The translations under genes were made by a program, and so were the position numbers. Below, in pieces: positions 50,505-59,835 of a stretch of DNA of 64,000 nucleotides (within the stretch, counting starts at the first letter, position 1; the number at the start of each line of letters is the position of its first letter). A model generated the notes under the pieces. It did no database searches and was not told the origin of the DNA. It worked only from the letters and a program-made list of their open reading frames with translations. This DNA is from Arthrobacter_E sp041360795 (GTDB taxonomy: Bacteria; Actinomycetota; Actinomycetes; Actinomycetales; Micrococcaceae): assembly GCF_041360795.1 (NCBI RefSeq), contig NZ_JBFUPW010000002.1:1-64000 (forward strand), given 5' to 3'.

Positions 50505-50654
50505 TGGACGCAGGAAGAGTTCCTCTGGTGACCAGCACACCAGGGGGCACTGACAAAAATTTCGCCGGGTCCGGAATCAGGCCCGCGAAGCGACAGGCAG
50601 CACCCGCCCTCCCGGAGGACGGGGATCCCCCATACGAGATCCAGGGAGTGACAG

Positions 50655-51374
50655 ATGGCCAGGAGTTCATCGAACGAAGCCGGCCCCAGCAGGGCGCCGG
50701 CCAATCGCGGCCTCACTCCCCGTCAGAAGAAGATCCTGGAAACCATCCAGCGCTCGGTCGAGGCGAAGGGCTACCCGCCGTCGATGCGGGAGATCGGTGA
50801 CACCGTCGGGCTCGCCAGCCTCTCCAGCGTCACCCACCAGCTGAGCCAGCTGGAGCGCCTCGGCTACATCCGCCGGGATCCGAAGCGTCCCCGGGCGATG
50901 GAGATCCTCATCCCTCTGACCCTGGACACGAGGGAAGCGCCCCGCGTGACCTCGCTGCCTGAGCCCCGGTCCATCGTTGCGGAGCTCAGCACGTCCTCGG
51001 ACGCCGCCATGGTGCCTCTGGTCGGGCGGATCGCGGCCGGTGGCCCGATCCTGGCGGATCAGCAAGTGGAGGACGTCATGCCGCTCCCCCGCCAGCTCGT
51101 GGGACACGGAGAACTCTTCATGCTGCAGGTCGCGGGAGATTCCATGATCGACGCGGCCATCTGCGACGGGGACTGGGTGGTCGTCCGGCGTCAGAACAAC
51201 GCGGAGAACGGGGACATCGTCGCCGCCCTCCTCGACGACGAAGCCACGGTGAAGACGTTCCGGCAGCGTGACGGCCACACCTGGCTGCTGCCCCAGAACA
51301 CGCGGTACGAGCCCATTCTGGGCGATCACGCCACCGTCATGGGCAAAGTGGTCTCGGTGCTGCGCTCTCTCTGA
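50655..51374 (+). CDS. lexA: LexA repressor
   Basis: 239 residues. The N-terminal winged helix (20-85, with PPSMREIGDTVGLAS) binds SOS boxes. The C-terminal S24 domain has cleavage site Ala128-Gly129, catalytic Ser163 (GDSM) and Lys200 (ATVKTF). RecA filaments should trigger self-cleavage. GGGAG lies seven bases before the ATG. Divergent from the LysM gene; the 331 bases between hold both promoters. Confidence 0.97.
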   Translation: MARSSSNEAGPSRAPANRGLTPRQKKILETIQRSVEAKGYPPSMREIGDTVGLASLSSVTHQLSQLERLGYIRRDPKRPRAMEILIPLTLDTREAPRVTSLPEPRSIVAELSTSSDAAMVPLVGRIAAGGPILADQQVEDVMPLPRQLVGHGELFMLQVAGDSMIDAAICDGDWVVVRRQNNAENGDIVAALLDDEATVKTFRQRDGHTWLLPQNTRYEPILGDHATVMGKVVSVLRSL

Positions 51375-51416
51375 GGAACCCCACCGGCCGCCGCGGCGCG
51401 CGCCGGAAGACGAACG

Positions 51417-51466
51417 GCAGACGGCGAGGGCCTGAGCGGTGATCCGCTCAGGCCCTCGCCGTCTGC
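51417..51466. terminator. Terminator between lexA and dinG
   Basis: Perfect 23-base arms (51417-51439, 51444-51466) with a TGAT loop. Confidence 0.88.
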
Positions 51467-51486
51467 TGTCGTGGCCGCCGCCCGGC

Positions 51487-53592
51487 TCAGCTCTTCGCCG
51501 TCGCGGTCTGTTCCCGGCCGGAGAGCCGCTCGAGCGCCGCGAGGACGACCTGCCGGTCGGTGGTCGGCCAGAACGGCGGCAGCGTCGAACGGATGAACCC
51601 GCCATAGCGCTCCGTGGCAAGTCGGGAATCCAGGACCGCGACGACGCCCTTGTCGCCTGTCGAGCGGATGAGCCGGCCCGCGCCCTGGGCCATCTTGATC
51701 GCGGCGCTGCTGGCCGAGATCGCCATGAACCCGTTGCCGCCGTTCTGGGCGACGGCGCGGGACCGAGCGGTGTTGAGCGGGTCGTCCGGCCGCGGGAACG
51801 GGATCCGGTCCATGATGACCAGCCGGCAGGAGTCGCCCGGCACGTCCACACCCTGCCACAGGGTGAGTGTGCCGAAGAGGCACGTGTCCCGGTCGTCGGA
51901 GAACTCCTGGATGAGCGAGCTCATCGTCGCCTCTCCCTGGCACAGGATCGGGACGCCAACCCGCTCGCGGACGTAGTCCGCGGCCTCCTCCGCGGCCCTC
52001 CGGGACGAGAACAGGCCGAGGGCGCCGCCTCCAGAGGCCTTGATGAGATCCACCACCTCGTCGAGCGCTTCGGGTGAGATCCCACGGCCCGGTTTGGGCA
52101 GATGGCGCGCGACATACAGCATGCCCTGACGCGGGTAGTCGAACGGCGAGCCGACGTCGATGCCCACCCAGTCGGGGGCGCCAGGACCCTGCAGTCCCAC
52201 ATCGCCGGCGGCCTGTTCGAAGGCGGCTCCGATCGCGAGGGTCGCGGAGGTGAGGATCGCGGTGTGGCCGTCGAACAGTCCGTCGCGGAGCTTCATGGCC
52301 ACGCTGAGAGGCGCGACGGTCACGGTGGCGGGGGCGTCGTCGTCGGCGGGGCGATACCCTGTGCCGGGCTCGAAGGTGCCGCTGCGCGTCACCCAGACGA
52401 CCTCTTTCCGCTCGGCCGCCACGAGGAGACGTTCGCTGACCTCCAGGAGCTGCGTCAGCCGCGAGCGGGCCGCCTGCAACGCCCCGTCCGCGGGTTGCCC
52501 CTGCTCGGGTTTGGAGTCGGAGAGGGCCGCGCGGCAGGCCTCACGCACGGCGTCGATGGCCCGGCCGAGAGGTTCCTCGGGACCCCGCGGCAGCAGGCCG
52601 GTGGACAGCAGACCCAGTTCGGCCTCGAGTGCCCCGGCGGCAGCGTCGAGCGCTTCGACGTTGATGTGGGCATGACGGCGGGCGGCCCGGGCTGCGGCGG
52701 TGACCATCGCTTCGGACAGCTGGCCCGTGACGGCGCTCGTGACCCGGTCCTGTAGTTCATGGGCCTCGTCCACCACCACGACGTCGTACTCGGGCAGCAC
52801 CGCGACGCCTTCGAAAGCGTTGATGGCGAGCATGGCGTGATTCGTGACGATGACGTCGGATTCGGCGGCGGTGGCCCGGGCCCGCTCGCTGAAACACTCC
52901 TCGGACATCGGGCACTTTGCCGGGCCGAGGCATTCCAGCGCCGTGACGGACACCTGCCGCCACGCCCGTTCGGAGACACCCGGGGTCAGGTCGTCCCGGT
53001 CCCCGGTGTCCGTCTCCTGCGCCCACTCGCGCAGCCGCAGGATCTCGCGTCCGAGCTGGGTGCCCGGACCATTGCCGAGGCTCGGCCCGTTGTTCGAACT
53101 GAACAGTGCGCCATCGGCCCCCACGCCGAAGAGCTGATCGTCCGACGCGTCTTCCTCCGGGAAGCCGCCGCCCACCTTGTGCAGGCACAAGTAGTTGGAC
53201 CGGCCTTTCACGAGGGCGGTCTTCACCGGCCGGGGAAGCTCGGGCGTGACGGTCTCCAGCAGGCGCGGCAGATCCCGGCCCATGATCTGGGCCTGGAGCG
53301 CGAGCGTCGCTGTGGAGATCACCGCCCGGTGGCCGTTGCGCACCGCATCGTCGATCACGGGCACGAGATACCCGAGCGACTTGCCGGTGCCGGTGCCCGC
53401 CTGGACGAGCAGATGCCGCTGCTCCTCCAGCGAGGCGGCCACTTGCCGCACCATCTCGTGCTGGCCGGGACGGTTCTGGCCTCCGAGGCTTCCGACGGCG
53501 GTGTCCAGGAGGGACAGCGCCCGCCGGATGGCGGGGCTGTCCCCCTGGGTCTCCTCCTCCGGCTCCTGCGGGGCCGCGGGCGTCTCACTCAT
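51487..53592 (-). CDS. dinG: ATP-dependent DNA helicase, DinG/XPD type
   Basis: 701-residue SF2 helicase. Walker A QAGTGTGKSLGYL, four iron-sulfur cysteines (NYLCLHK, then CLGPAKCPMSEEC), DEAH box, and C-terminal motifs ILTSATL, LFSSRRAAEEAA and MAQGAGRLIRS. DinG-like enzymes unwind R-loops and forked DNA after damage. The start overlaps the hflX stop by eight bases, so it is coexpressed with hflX from a promoter that matches the RecA-NDp motif. Confidence 0.93.
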   Translation of the reverse strand: MSETPAAPQEPEEETQGDSPAIRRALSLLDTAVGSLGGQNRPGQHEMVRQVAASLEEQRHLLVQAGTGTGKSLGYLVPVIDDAVRNGHRAVISTATLALQAQIMGRDLPRLLETVTPELPRPVKTALVKGRSNYLCLHKVGGGFPEEDASDDQLFGVGADGALFSSNNGPSLGNGPGTQLGREILRLREWAQETDTGDRDDLTPGVSERAWRQVSVTALECLGPAKCPMSEECFSERARATAAESDVIVTNHAMLAINAFEGVAVLPEYDVVVVDEAHELQDRVTSAVTGQLSEAMVTAAARAARRHAHINVEALDAAAGALEAELGLLSTGLLPRGPEEPLGRAIDAVREACRAALSDSKPEQGQPADGALQAARSRLTQLLEVSERLLVAAERKEVVWVTRSGTFEPGTGYRPADDDAPATVTVAPLSVAMKLRDGLFDGHTAILTSATLAIGAAFEQAAGDVGLQGPGAPDWVGIDVGSPFDYPRQGMLYVARHLPKPGRGISPEALDEVVDLIKASGGGALGLFSSRRAAEEAADYVRERVGVPILCQGEATMSSLIQEFSDDRDTCLFGTLTLWQGVDVPGDSCRLVIMDRIPFPRPDDPLNTARSRAVAQNGGNGFMAISASSAAIKMAQGAGRLIRSTGDKGVVAVLDSRLATERYGGFIRSTLPPFWPTTDRQVVLAALERLSGREQTATAKS

Positions 53593-55150
53593 GGATGACG
53601 AACTGCTCCAATTCCGCTGCCAGGGATTCCCGGACGACGACGGTGACCCGCGTGCCTTCCCCGGTGTGCTCGAGGTTGAGGATCTCGGACTCCCCTTCGT
53701 GCAGCTTGTTCAGCAGATCGCCACGCTGGTACGGCACCAGCAGTTCCATCCGCACATCGGGGCGCGGGATGGAACGGCTGATCTCCGCCAGCAGTTCCGG
53801 GATGCCGGCGCCAGTGCGGGCCGACACTTCCAGGCAGCGCGGTTCCCGCTGCTTCAGGCGTTCCACCACGAACGGATCGGCGGCATCCACCTTGTTGAGC
53901 ACGATGATCTCGGGGACCTTGCGCGCATCCACTTCGGTGAACACCTGACGGACCGCCGCGATCTGGCCCTCCGGATCCGGATGTGAGGCATCCACCACGT
54001 GCAGGATGAGGTCAGAATCGGCCACTTCCTCGAGCGTGGAACGGAAGGCCTCCACGAGCTGCGTCGGCAGGGACCGGACGAAGCCGACCGTGTCGGCCAG
54101 CGTGTAGGTGATCCCGTCCGGCGTCTGCGCTCTGCGCACCGTGGGGTCCAGAGTGGCGAACAGCGCGTTCTCCACCAGCACCCCGGCGTCGGTGAGCCGG
54201 TTCAGCAGCGAGGACTTGCCGGCGTTGGTGTAGCCGGCGATCGCCACCGAAGGAACCTCGTGGCGCTTGCGGTTGGCACGCTTGGCCTCACGGGCGGGCT
54301 TCATGCCGTCGATCTCACGACGAAGCTTGGCCATGCGAGTGCGGATCTTCCGGCGGTCCAGTTCGATCTTCGTCTCACCGGGACCACGGGATCCCATGCC
54401 GGCGCCGGCGCTGCCCACCTGGCCACCGGCCTGGCGGGACATGGATTCACCCCAGCCACGCAGACGCGGCAGCAGGTACTCGAGCTGTGCCAGTTCGACC
54501 TGCGCCTTGCCCTCCCGGCTCTTCGCGTGCTGCGCGAAGATGTCCAGGATGAGGCCGGTGCGGTCAATGACCTTCACCTTGACGATGTCCTCCAGGGACC
54601 GCCTCTGCGAAGGCGCCAGCTCGGAGTCGACCACCACTGTGTCGGCGCCGGTGGCCATGACGATGTCACGGAGCTCCAGCGCCTTCCCGGAGCCGAGGAA
54701 CGTCCCGGGGTCCGGCTTGAGGCGCTTCTGGACCAGTCCGTCCAGCACCTCGGAACCGGCGGTCTCGGCCAGCGCGGCGAGCTCCCGCAGGGAGTTCTCC
54801 GCATCGGCGAGTGTGCCTTCGGTCCACAGCCCGGCCAGGACCACGCGCTCCAGGCGGAGCTGCCGGTACTCGACCTCGGTGACGTCCTCGAGCTCGGTGG
54901 ACAGGCCCGCCACACGGCGCCGGGCGTGCCTTTCGGCGAGGTCTTCCTGCAAGCCGTCGAACTCGCTGTGTTCCTTGTCCAGCGTGGACAGGGCCTGGGC
55001 TTTGGAGCCCAGCACGGTGCCGCGGGGCGTGCCGGAGCCGGCCCCCGCTTCCGGTTCCACCGCGTCGGAATCGGTGGCGAGGATGCGGTCGATGACGGCC
55101 TGCATTTCCTCCGGGCTCAGTTCAGAACCAGAATGAGTCTGTTCAGTCAT
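53585..55150 (-). CDS. hflX: GTPase HflX
   Basis: 521 residues: N-terminal glycine-rich HflX domain with GAGMGSRGPGETKIELDRR, then the G domain (GYTNAGKSSLLN, DTVGF, NKVD) and a C-terminal extension. HflX splits stalled or hibernating ribosomes. ATG 55150 (MTEQTHSG) has GGGAG about five bases upstream and is chosen over an upstream in-frame ATG at 55177. First gene of hflX-dinG. Confidence 0.95.
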   Translation of the reverse strand: MTEQTHSGSELSPEEMQAVIDRILATDSDAVEPEAGAGSGTPRGTVLGSKAQALSTLDKEHSEFDGLQEDLAERHARRRVAGLSTELEDVTEVEYRQLRLERVVLAGLWTEGTLADAENSLRELAALAETAGSEVLDGLVQKRLKPDPGTFLGSGKALELRDIVMATGADTVVVDSELAPSQRRSLEDIVKVKVIDRTGLILDIFAQHAKSREGKAQVELAQLEYLLPRLRGWGESMSRQAGGQVGSAGAGMGSRGPGETKIELDRRKIRTRMAKLRREIDGMKPAREAKRANRKRHEVPSVAIAGYTNAGKSSLLNRLTDAGVLVENALFATLDPTVRRAQTPDGITYTLADTVGFVRSLPTQLVEAFRSTLEEVADSDLILHVVDASHPDPEGQIAAVRQVFTEVDARKVPEIIVLNKVDAADPFVVERLKQREPRCLEVSARTGAGIPELLAEISRSIPRPDVRMELLVPYQRGDLLNKLHEGESEILNLEHTGEGTRVTVVVRESLAAELEQFVIHE

Positions 55151-55175
55151 GGTCTCCCTCAAAGCGTTGAGTCCC

Positions 55176-55198
55176 ATGCTAGCCGGAGGCTCCGACAA
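55176..55198 (-). promoter_or_regulatory. hflX-dinG promoter, RecA-NDp/PafBC-like
   Basis: TTGTCGGAG (55198-55190), eight bases, TAGCAT (55181-55176). This matches tTGTCRgtg-N8-TAnnnT, the mycobacterial LexA-independent damage promoter bound by PafBC, with one deviation in the left box. The rest of 55199-55461 holds no gene I can support. Confidence 0.62.
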
Positions 55199-55461
55199 CA
55201 CGGGCAAGTGGTGAAAGGAGGTGCGGAAAGGAAAAACACGTCTTCCGGGATCTCGAATGATCAGTCTGGAAGGAATTCCTGTATTACCGCACCGCTGGGG
55301 TCAGGGTTACGGGGTCGACCGGTGCCACGCGTTGGCAGGCTTCACCCGGGATCAGCATGAACAGCGGATCGATCAGGGAAGCGGCGCGCGGGTCCGGGAC
55401 TCATTACAGGAAAGACAGCATTGCACCATTCTACCAGCTCCCGCGCCTGCCCACGGCCCAC

Positions 55462-55467
55462 TAAGGT
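55462..55467 (+). promoter_or_regulatory. -10 element of the methyltransferase gene (leaderless)
   Basis: TAAGGT, seven bases, then ATG at 55475. Confidence 0.5.
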
Positions 55468-55474
55468 TGCACGC

Positions 55475-56086
55475 ATGGAGTCCGCACACTACTTCAGCAG
55501 CGAGCCTGCAGGCGAGTTCATCCGCAAGCCGCTCAGCGTCGTTCTGGACGGCCGGGAACGCTCCCTGCACACCTCCACGGGCATCTTCAGCCCCGACGCC
55601 ATCGACAAGGGCACCAGGATCCTCCTGGACGAAGTGCCCGAACCGGCTCCGAACGGCTCGTTCCTCGACATCGGCTGCGGCTGGGGACCCATCGCCCTGA
55701 CCTTGGCGCTCAAGTCTCCGGACGCGCACGTCACCGCCGTGGACGTCAACCAGCGCTGCATCGCGCTGACCACGGAGAATGCGGCCACGCTGGGGCTGGA
55801 CAACCTGAGTGCCTCGCTCCCCCAGGACGTCGACCCGGACCTCGGTTTCGACCTCATCTGGTCCAACCCGCCCATCCGGATCGGCAAGGCGGAACTCCAC
55901 GAGCTGCTGCTGCTCTGGCTTCCCCGGCTCAATCCCGGCGGTGAGGCCTTCCTGGTGGTCCAGAAGAACCTCGGCTCGGACTCCCTGCAGAAATGGCTCG
56001 CGGACACGCTGCCAGCCGGGTTCGCCGTCTCACGGTTCTCGACCGCCAAGTCGTTCCGCGTGCTGCGGGTCGTCCGCGAAGGCTGA
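55475..56086 (+). CDS. Class I SAM-dependent methyltransferase (RsmC-like)
   Basis: 203 residues. SFLDIGCGWGPIALTLAL binds SAM, and IWSNPPIRIGK is the NPP[F/I] motif of base-amino methyltransferases. The preceding TSTGIFSPDAIDKGTRILL is shared with RsmC, the 16S G1207 N2-methylase. It has only the catalytic domain, as in actinobacterial homologues. ATG 55475 starts MESAHYFSS. Confidence 0.87.
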   Translation: MESAHYFSSEPAGEFIRKPLSVVLDGRERSLHTSTGIFSPDAIDKGTRILLDEVPEPAPNGSFLDIGCGWGPIALTLALKSPDAHVTAVDVNQRCIALTTENAATLGLDNLSASLPQDVDPDLGFDLIWSNPPIRIGKAELHELLLLWLPRLNPGGEAFLVVQKNLGSDSLQKWLADTLPAGFAVSRFSTAKSFRVLRVVREG

Positions 56087-56119
56087 CGCCCTCCGCCGGG
56101 GACAGGCCGCCCCGGCGCA

Positions 56120-56149
56120 CGACGACGCCGGCGCCACCCGCCGTCGTCG
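56120..56149. terminator. Possible terminator between the methyltransferase gene and dapF
   Basis: Eight-base arms CGACGACG (56120-56127) and CGTCGTCG (56142-56149) around a G+C loop. Weaker than the other hairpins here. Confidence 0.4.
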
Positions 56150-56192
56150 GCCGGCGGCATGAGCGTCCCCCCGCTCAGCCGCGGCCGGGCTC

Positions 56193-57137
56193 TCAGGCGA
56201 GGCGGCCGCGTGCCACGATCGTCGCGGGACCACTGAGGACCACGTGCTCCCCGTCGGCCGCGGCTGGCAGGAACTCGACGCCGACCACCCCGCCGGGTAC
56301 CTGGACATCCCAGCGTGACGGTGCGCCCGCACCCGCCCAGTACCGGATCGCCGCGGCGGCCGCACAGGCACCGGTGCCGCACGACTGGGTCTCCCCGACG
56401 CCGCGCTCGTGCACCCGCATGGTCACGTGACCCTTGCCGTCCTGGACGAGCGGCTCCGCGGGCACCACGAATTCGACATTCGTGCCGTTCGGAGGAATCG
56501 GATGCACCGCGGGGATCTCGGTGAGCGGAAGAGCGGCGAGCTCATCCAGCCCGGCCAGCGCCAGCACCGTGTGCGGATTGCCCATCGTGATCGACAGTGC
56601 CGGACGTTCGCCGTCCAGACCACGCGCGGTGACGAGGGAATCGACGGCCCTCTCGGCCGCCTCCTCCGGGTGGATGAAGGCCCACGGCCCCATGTCCACC
56701 GCGTAGCCCTCGGGAACCAGGGTGACGACCTTGACGCCGGCCCGCGTGCCGATCTTGAGGAGGGAGTTGTCATCGAGACGTGCGAGCCCGGAGTCGAGCA
56801 GGAAGTGCACGAAGGCTCGGACGCCGTTGCCGCACATTTCGGCGATGGAGCCGTCGTTGTTGCGGTAGTCCATGAACCACTCTGCGTCCGGCTCGGAGGC
56901 GAGAATTTCCTGGCCCTCGGGAAGGAGACGTGAAGGGATGGCGCGGATGAGCCCGTCGCCGCCGATGCCCTGGTGCCGGTCGCACAGCACGGCGACCTGC
57001 TCCGCCGTGAGAGGACGCAGGCCGTCAGGGTCGGCGATCAACACGAAATCGTTGCCCGTGCCGTGTCCCTTGGCGAACTCCAGGCCGCTCAATCCGGCGA
57101 GGACGACGGCGGCGGGAGCAGGAAGCGTCTCAGTCAT
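56193..57137 (-). CDS. dapF: Diaminopimelate epimerase
   Basis: 314-residue PLP-independent epimerase converting LL- to meso-diaminopimelate for lysine and cell wall. The two catalytic cysteines are in MCGNGVRAF and QSCGTGACA; FAKGHGTGNDFVLI is the N-terminal signature. TACGCT six bases before the ATG suggests a leaderless mRNA. Follows miaA by 23 bases, a common actinobacterial order. Confidence 0.96.
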   Translation of the reverse strand: MTETLPAPAAVVLAGLSGLEFAKGHGTGNDFVLIADPDGLRPLTAEQVAVLCDRHQGIGGDGLIRAIPSRLLPEGQEILASEPDAEWFMDYRNNDGSIAEMCGNGVRAFVHFLLDSGLARLDDNSLLKIGTRAGVKVVTLVPEGYAVDMGPWAFIHPEEAAERAVDSLVTARGLDGERPALSITMGNPHTVLALAGLDELAALPLTEIPAVHPIPPNGTNVEFVVPAEPLVQDGKGHVTMRVHERGVGETQSCGTGACAAAAAIRYWAGAGAPSRWDVQVPGGVVGVEFLPAAADGEHVVLSGPATIVARGRLA

Positions 57138-57143
57138 GTTTCC

Positions 57144-57149
57144 AGCGTA
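57144..57149 (-). promoter_or_regulatory. -10 element of dapF (leaderless)
   Basis: TACGCT, six bases (GGAAAC), then ATG at 57137. It lies in the short gap after the miaA stop. Confidence 0.5.
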
Positions 57150-57160
57150 CAGATGTTCAC

Positions 57161-58093
57161 CTAAGCGACAGAACCCGGGAACTCCTCCTCCACCCGGCGC
57201 AGGGCCTGTTCCACGAGGTCCGGGGCGGTCCAGTCCAGCCAGTGGATCCGGGGATCAGCCCGGAACCAGGTCAGCTGGCGGCGCGCGAACTTGCGGGTCG
57301 CCACGATCGTGTCCTCGACGGCCTCCGCCAAGGTGACTGTGCCGTCCTGAGCCGCAAGGAACTGCGCATAGCCGATGGCCCGCCCGGCCGTCTTCCCCTT
57401 ACGCAGCCCGCGGGCCTCCAGCGCCCGGACCTCCTCCGGCAGCCCCTGCTCGACCATGCGGTGGACCCGCAGGGCGAGACGCTCCTTGAGGGCCTCCCTG
57501 TCGGCTTCGAGCCCCAGTTGCAGGGCCGGCTGGACGTACTCCCGCGTGGGCATGAATGAACTGAACGGCCGACCCGTGAGCCGGTGCACCTCGAGGGCTC
57601 GGATGACACGGCGCTCGTCCTGCAGACGCTCCGCACTGACGGGGTCGACGGCCCGGAGGCGTTCCCGCAACGAGGCCAGGCCGCGGGCCGCCGCCTCCGC
57701 CTCCAGCGTGGCGCGCAGTTCAGGGTCGGTGCCGGGGAATTCCAGGACATCAAGAGCCGCGCGGACGTACAGCCCCGAGCCTCCGACCAGGATGGGCACC
57801 GCGCCCCGTCCCCGGATATCGTCGATCAACGCCCGGGCCTGGGCCTGGAAGTCGCTGACGCTGGCTTCCTCGACCACGTCGAGGATGTCGAGCAGGTGGT
57901 GAGGGATCCCCTCGCGCTCCGCGACGCTGAGCTTGGCCGTGCCGATGTCCATCCCGCGGTAGAACTGCATGGCATCGGCGTTGATGATCTCGCCGCCCAG
58001 GCGCTCGGCCAGACGGAGTCCCAGCTCGGACTTCCCCGTTCCCGTGGCCCCGACGACGGCGAGCAGCGGCAAGGGACGGTCAGGCGCCGTCAT
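57161..58093 (-). CDS. miaA: tRNA dimethylallyltransferase
   Basis: 310 residues. P-loop AVVGATGTGKSELGLRLAE, then INADAMQFYRGMDIGTAK and PHHLLDILD, identify MiaA, which adds the isopentenyl group to A37 of UNN-reading tRNAs. ATG 58093 starts directly at the P-loop strand and has GGAAG upstream. With MiaB encoded just upstream, the two steps to ms2i6A37 lie together. Confidence 0.95.
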   Translation of the reverse strand: MTAPDRPLPLLAVVGATGTGKSELGLRLAERLGGEIINADAMQFYRGMDIGTAKLSVAEREGIPHHLLDILDVVEEASVSDFQAQARALIDDIRGRGAVPILVGGSGLYVRAALDVLEFPGTDPELRATLEAEAAARGLASLRERLRAVDPVSAERLQDERRVIRALEVHRLTGRPFSSFMPTREYVQPALQLGLEADREALKERLALRVHRMVEQGLPEEVRALEARGLRKGKTAGRAIGYAQFLAAQDGTVTLAEAVEDTIVATRKFARRQLTWFRADPRIHWLDWTAPDLVEQALRRVEEEFPGSVA

Positions 58094-58181
58094 GCTGCGG
58101 GCTTCCGGGCCGGGGACTCGTGAGTCTTCCTGCTCGCCGGAGTACCGCGCACCGCGGAGACCACCGACGAGATCCCTGCCC

Positions 58182-59756
58182 TCATCGAACAGGAGTGGGA
58201 AGCTTCGGCATCCCGAGCAGGACGCCCTTGCCCGGCACCGTGCCGGCGGTCCCGGCAGACGGGACCCCACACGAATCCGCCTGGGCACGGTCCCATGCAT
58301 CGCCCGCGCGGGACCTCCGGAGCCGGTATTCCGAGGCATCACGAGGGTCGGCGATGAGGTGGAACGGCGCCGCCTCCGTGATGGTCACGGTGACGAGGTC
58401 TCCGGGCCGGGGCGTCTCCGCACCTTCGGGGACACTGAAGTGGACCAGTCGCTGGTCCTTGGCACGTCCACTGAGGCGGTGTGTCTGATCCGATTTCCGA
58501 CCGCTCTGCGCTGCGACCAGGATCTCCACCTCCCGGCCGACCTGCCCGGCGTTCTCCTCGGCGGCGATCCGGTCCTGGAGCGCGGTCAGGCGTTCGTAGC
58601 GCTCCTGGACCACGGCCTTGGGCAGCTGGCCTTCGAGTTCGGCAGCAGGTGTGCCCGGGCGCTTGGAGTACTGGAAGGTGAAGGCCGTGGCGAAGCGGGA
58701 CTTCTCCACGACGTCGAGGGTCGCCTGGAAATCCTCCTCCGTCTCGCCCGGGAAGCCCACGATGATGTCGGTCGAGATGGCCGCGTCCGGGATCCGTTCC
58801 CGCACCTTGTCCAGGATGCCGAGGAAGCGAGTGGAACGGTACGAACGGCGCATGTCCTTGAGGACCTTGTCCGAACCGGACTGCAGCGGCATGTGCAGCT
58901 GCGGCATCACGTTGGGGGTCTCGGCCATCGCGGCGATCACGTCGTCCGTGAATGCCGCGGGATGCGGGCTGGTGAACCGGACCCGTTCGAGTCCTTCGAT
59001 CTCACCGCACGCCCGCAGGAGCTTGCTGAAGGCCTGGCGATCCCCGAATTCGACACCGTAGGAGTTCACGTTCTGCCCGAGCAACGTCACTTCGATGGCT
59101 CCGTCGTCCACGAGAGCCTGGATCTCCGCGAGGATCTCCCCCGGCCGGCGGTCACGCTCCTTGCCGCGGAGCGAGGGAACGATGCAGAAGGTGCACGTGT
59201 TGTTGCAGCCGACGCTGATGGACACCCAGCCCGAGTAGACGGAGTCCCTCTTGGTCGGCAGCGTAGAGGGGAAGACCTCGAGGGATTCCAGGATCTCCAG
59301 TTCGGCTTTGGCGTTGTGCCGGGCACGTTCCAGCAGTGCCGGAAGGGCGCCCACATTGTGCGTTCCGAAGACGGCGTCCACCCACGGAGCCTTCTGAAGG
59401 ATTGTCTCGCGATCTTTCTGGGCCAGGCAGCCGCCGACGGCGATCTGCATCCCGGGGTTCTTCTCCTTGACGGGACGCAGCTGGCCCAGGTGCCCGTAGA
59501 GCTTGTTGTCGGCGTTCTCGCGGACGGCACAGGTGTTGAAGACGATGACGTCGGCCAGCTCCTCGGTGGCGGGCACCAGCCCGGCGTCCTCGAGCAGACC
59601 CGACATGCGCTCCGAGTCGTGGACGTTCATCTGGCAGCCGAACGTCCGGACCTGATAGGTCCGCGGGGCTGAGTTCTCCGGCACGTCGTGTCCGACGGCG
59701 GCAGGAACGGAGGCCGGAGTGCCGGCAGTAGTCGAAGAAGGAATGCTCACGCTCAC
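58182..59756 (-). CDS. miaB: tRNA-2-methylthio-N6-dimethylallyladenosine synthase
   Basis: 524-residue radical SAM methylthiotransferase. The N-terminal UPF0004 domain carries three cluster cysteines (TFGCQMN, NTCAVRE, GGCLAQ), the radical SAM site is GCNNTCTFCIVP, and a TRAM domain covers about 390-465. It thiomethylates i6A37 made by MiaA. GTG 59756 has AAAGG five bases upstream. The last 50 residues are a Gly/Ala/Pro-rich tail. Confidence 0.95.
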   Translation of the reverse strand: MSVSIPSSTTAGTPASVPAAVGHDVPENSAPRTYQVRTFGCQMNVHDSERMSGLLEDAGLVPATEELADVIVFNTCAVRENADNKLYGHLGQLRPVKEKNPGMQIAVGGCLAQKDRETILQKAPWVDAVFGTHNVGALPALLERARHNAKAELEILESLEVFPSTLPTKRDSVYSGWVSISVGCNNTCTFCIVPSLRGKERDRRPGEILAEIQALVDDGAIEVTLLGQNVNSYGVEFGDRQAFSKLLRACGEIEGLERVRFTSPHPAAFTDDVIAAMAETPNVMPQLHMPLQSGSDKVLKDMRRSYRSTRFLGILDKVRERIPDAAISTDIIVGFPGETEEDFQATLDVVEKSRFATAFTFQYSKRPGTPAAELEGQLPKAVVQERYERLTALQDRIAAEENAGQVGREVEILVAAQSGRKSDQTHRLSGRAKDQRLVHFSVPEGAETPRPGDLVTVTITEAAPFHLIADPRDASEYRLRRSRAGDAWDRAQADSCGVPSAGTAGTVPGKGVLLGMPKLPTPVR

Positions 59757-59835
59757 CTTTCAAGGGTACCGGGACTCAAGAGCACCGGGACCGGGACGGA
59801 CGCCTCCTCTCGGACTCGCACTCAGCAACCGGTGC

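Noticed and set aside
55199..55461. Small ORF of 24 codons on the minus strand (MLIPGEACQR start) between hflX and the methyltransferase gene
   Set aside because: No ribosome-binding site or -10 at a fitting distance, and no coding signature; I see nothing definite in this stretch.
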